From contig NC_014136.1 in assembly GCF_000092505.1 (NCBI RefSeq), positions 620,001 through 684,000 on the forward strand: 64,000 nucleotides of DNA, given 5' to 3'. The notes beneath the pieces are model-generated. The model was not told the DNA's origin and made no database searches. It was given only the letters and a program-made list of their open reading frames with translations. This stretch comes from Leuconostoc kimchii IMSNU 11154. GTDB taxonomy: Bacteria; Bacillota; Bacilli; Lactobacillales; Lactobacillaceae. Shown one piece after another: positions 63,077 to 64,000 of the stretch; the first letter of the stretch is position 1, and each line of letters begins with the position of its first letter. The position numbers and the translations under genes are program-made.

Positions 63077-63967
63077 ATGAAAAATGTTTTTAAATCGCAG
63101 CTGAGCTTGTTGCGACAGAAAAAGAACTTGTCACAGGAAGCCTTAGCTCAGAAATTATACGTGTCTCGACAGTCTGTATCGAAATGGGAACATGGTGATG
63201 CGGAACCAGACATTGCTAAATTAATTTCATTGGCAGAAATTTTAGCAGTTGACTTAAATTTCCTATTGTCAGGTCAGCAGAGCAATGAGGATTTGATTAT
63301 ACAATTGCAAAAAATAAGCAAAAAATTTAGCAAGACGGTACTCAAAGAAATTAATTTATCAGTCTATGGTCGTGACCGAATTGCACTGTTGGGTGCTAAT
63401 GGCTCCGGAAAGACAACAATCGTTAATACAATTATTGGGTTGATTAAGCCTGATAGTGGGCAAGTGAAACGCTTTTTTAATCCGGTTCACGATCTAAGTG
63501 TGATGCCGCAAGAAAATGTACTCATTGAAACCTTAAAAGTACAAGAGCATGTCATGCTCTCAACGAAGATTCAAAAACAATATTCACCGTTATTTGTGAC
63601 TGAAATGATTGAAAAGTTTAATCTCAATGAACAATCGCAGGTGATTATTAGCAAATTGTCAGGTGGTCAAAGAAGAAGACTAGCTTTGTTGATCAGTTTA
63701 CTTAAACCATCAAAATTATTGATTTTAGATGAACCAACAGTGGGGATGGATTTGGAATCAATTGATTTTTTCTGGCACTATCTGGATCATGTAGGGGGTA
63801 GTGTGATAACAATTACACACGATTTTAATCAAATTGATCAATATTTTACGCGTGTTGTGTTGTTGAAAGATGGTGTCATTGCGAAAGAAGAATCAGTTGC
63901 AGCAATACATGCCAACAACCAAACCATTGAACAATGGTATCGTCTTAATAATCAGGAGGTTGGGTAA
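63077..63967 (+). CDS. XRE HTH - ABC ATPase fusion protein
   Basis: 296 aa. Residues 5-66 are a Cro/C1 HTH (KNLSQEALAQKLYVSRQSVS, then KWEHGDAEPD). Residues 75-290 are an ABC ATPase: Walker A GANGSGKTT near 112, signature LSGGQRRRLAL near 197, Walker B LLILDEPTVGMDLES near 216 and switch His ITHDF near 246. The fusion couples DNA binding with transporter ATPase activity. CGGAGA lies upstream, and a permease start follows 3 bp after its stop. Confidence 0.92.
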   Translation: MKNVFKSQLSLLRQKKNLSQEALAQKLYVSRQSVSKWEHGDAEPDIAKLISLAEILAVDLNFLLSGQQSNEDLIIQLQKISKKFSKTVLKEINLSVYGRDRIALLGANGSGKTTIVNTIIGLIKPDSGQVKRFFNPVHDLSVMPQENVLIETLKVQEHVMLSTKIQKQYSPLFVTEMIEKFNLNEQSQVIISKLSGGQRRRLALLISLLKPSKLLILDEPTVGMDLESIDFFWHYLDHVGGSVITITHDFNQIDQYFTRVVLLKDGVIAKEESVAAIHANNQTIEQWYRLNNQEVG

Positions 63968-63970
63968 CAT

Positions 63971-64000
63971 ATGATGATATGGTTAGATATTAAAGAAACT
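63971..64000 (+). CDS. Start of the cognate ABC-2 permease (partial)
   Basis: Ten codons (MMIWLDIKET) behind AGGAGG, starting 3 bp after the XRE-ATPase gene. Cut by the window edge; function inferred from position and from the ATPase lacking its own membrane domain. Confidence 0.6.
   Translation, partial: MMIWLDIKET

Overview
The window is a low-GC (high-30s percent by eye) Gram-positive chromosome segment typical of Lactobacillales, most likely a member of the Lactobacillaceae. The clues are Rgg regulators, a methionine T-box, CcpA (cre) sites, double-glycine class II bacteriocins with EntA-type and CPBP immunity proteins, a YhgE/Pip protein and an arabinose/ribose catabolic repertoire. Genus could not be decided (Leuconostoc, Weissella, Pediococcus and Latilactobacillus types were all considered). 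No tRNA, rRNA, complete insertion sequence, prophage or CRISPR array was seen.

Layout. 1-807: start of a GNAT gene and a membrane-tethered XRE regulator. 1121-10757: L-arabinose block (AraR repressor, a divergent class II aldolase, then araA, a cytoplasmic GH43 arabinofuranosidase, a sugar/H+ symporter, araB, araD and an aldose epimerase) under a strong promoter with a cre site. 10946-15846: flavodoxin and two Rgg regulator/MFS exporter pairs. 16128-20132: an eroded ThiF-like/ABC-exporter cluster with peptide-gene remnants and a divergent ArsR-type regulator. 20503-26564: purine/ribose salvage (two nucleoside hydrolases, a CNT transporter, a LacI-type RbsR, ribokinase, ribose-5-phosphate isomerase), with one identical operator in front of both operons. 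26642-35590: methionine T-box operon for sulfur amino-acid scavenging. 35665-38518: cysK-cgl-cysE operon preceded by a translated cysteine-rich leader peptide and a terminator, which is a textbook attenuator layout. 38623-39525: RarD.

39575-58010 is the accessory heart of the window. It is a mosaic of class II bacteriocin genes, five CPBP-family membrane proteins, four EntA-type immunity proteins, small membrane proteins, a SpoIIM-like protein, a truncated C39 bacteriocin peptidase, a GNAT/HTH pair and a Sec-exported glycine-zipper protein with a small membrane partner. Five nearly identical promoter boxes (plus a decayed sixth) punctuate the region, sharing an ACATATT / AATATGT inverted repeat and an extended -10, so these loci probably form one co-regulated set. 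One operon opens with a protein that joins a double-glycine bacteriocin leader to a complete XRE helix-turn-helix domain. No intact bacteriocin exporter or two-component system lies in the window, so export and regulation must come from elsewhere.

58115-64000: a HerA-like ATPase, a TetR/YhgE divergent pair, and an XRE-ABC ATPase fusion followed by the first codons of its permease.

The most interesting items are the shared promoter set, the leader-HTH chimera, the Sec-dependent glycine-zipper protein pair, the cysteine leader-peptide attenuator, and the recombination scar that leaves a bacteriocin C-terminus in frame behind a duplicated regulator 3' end.
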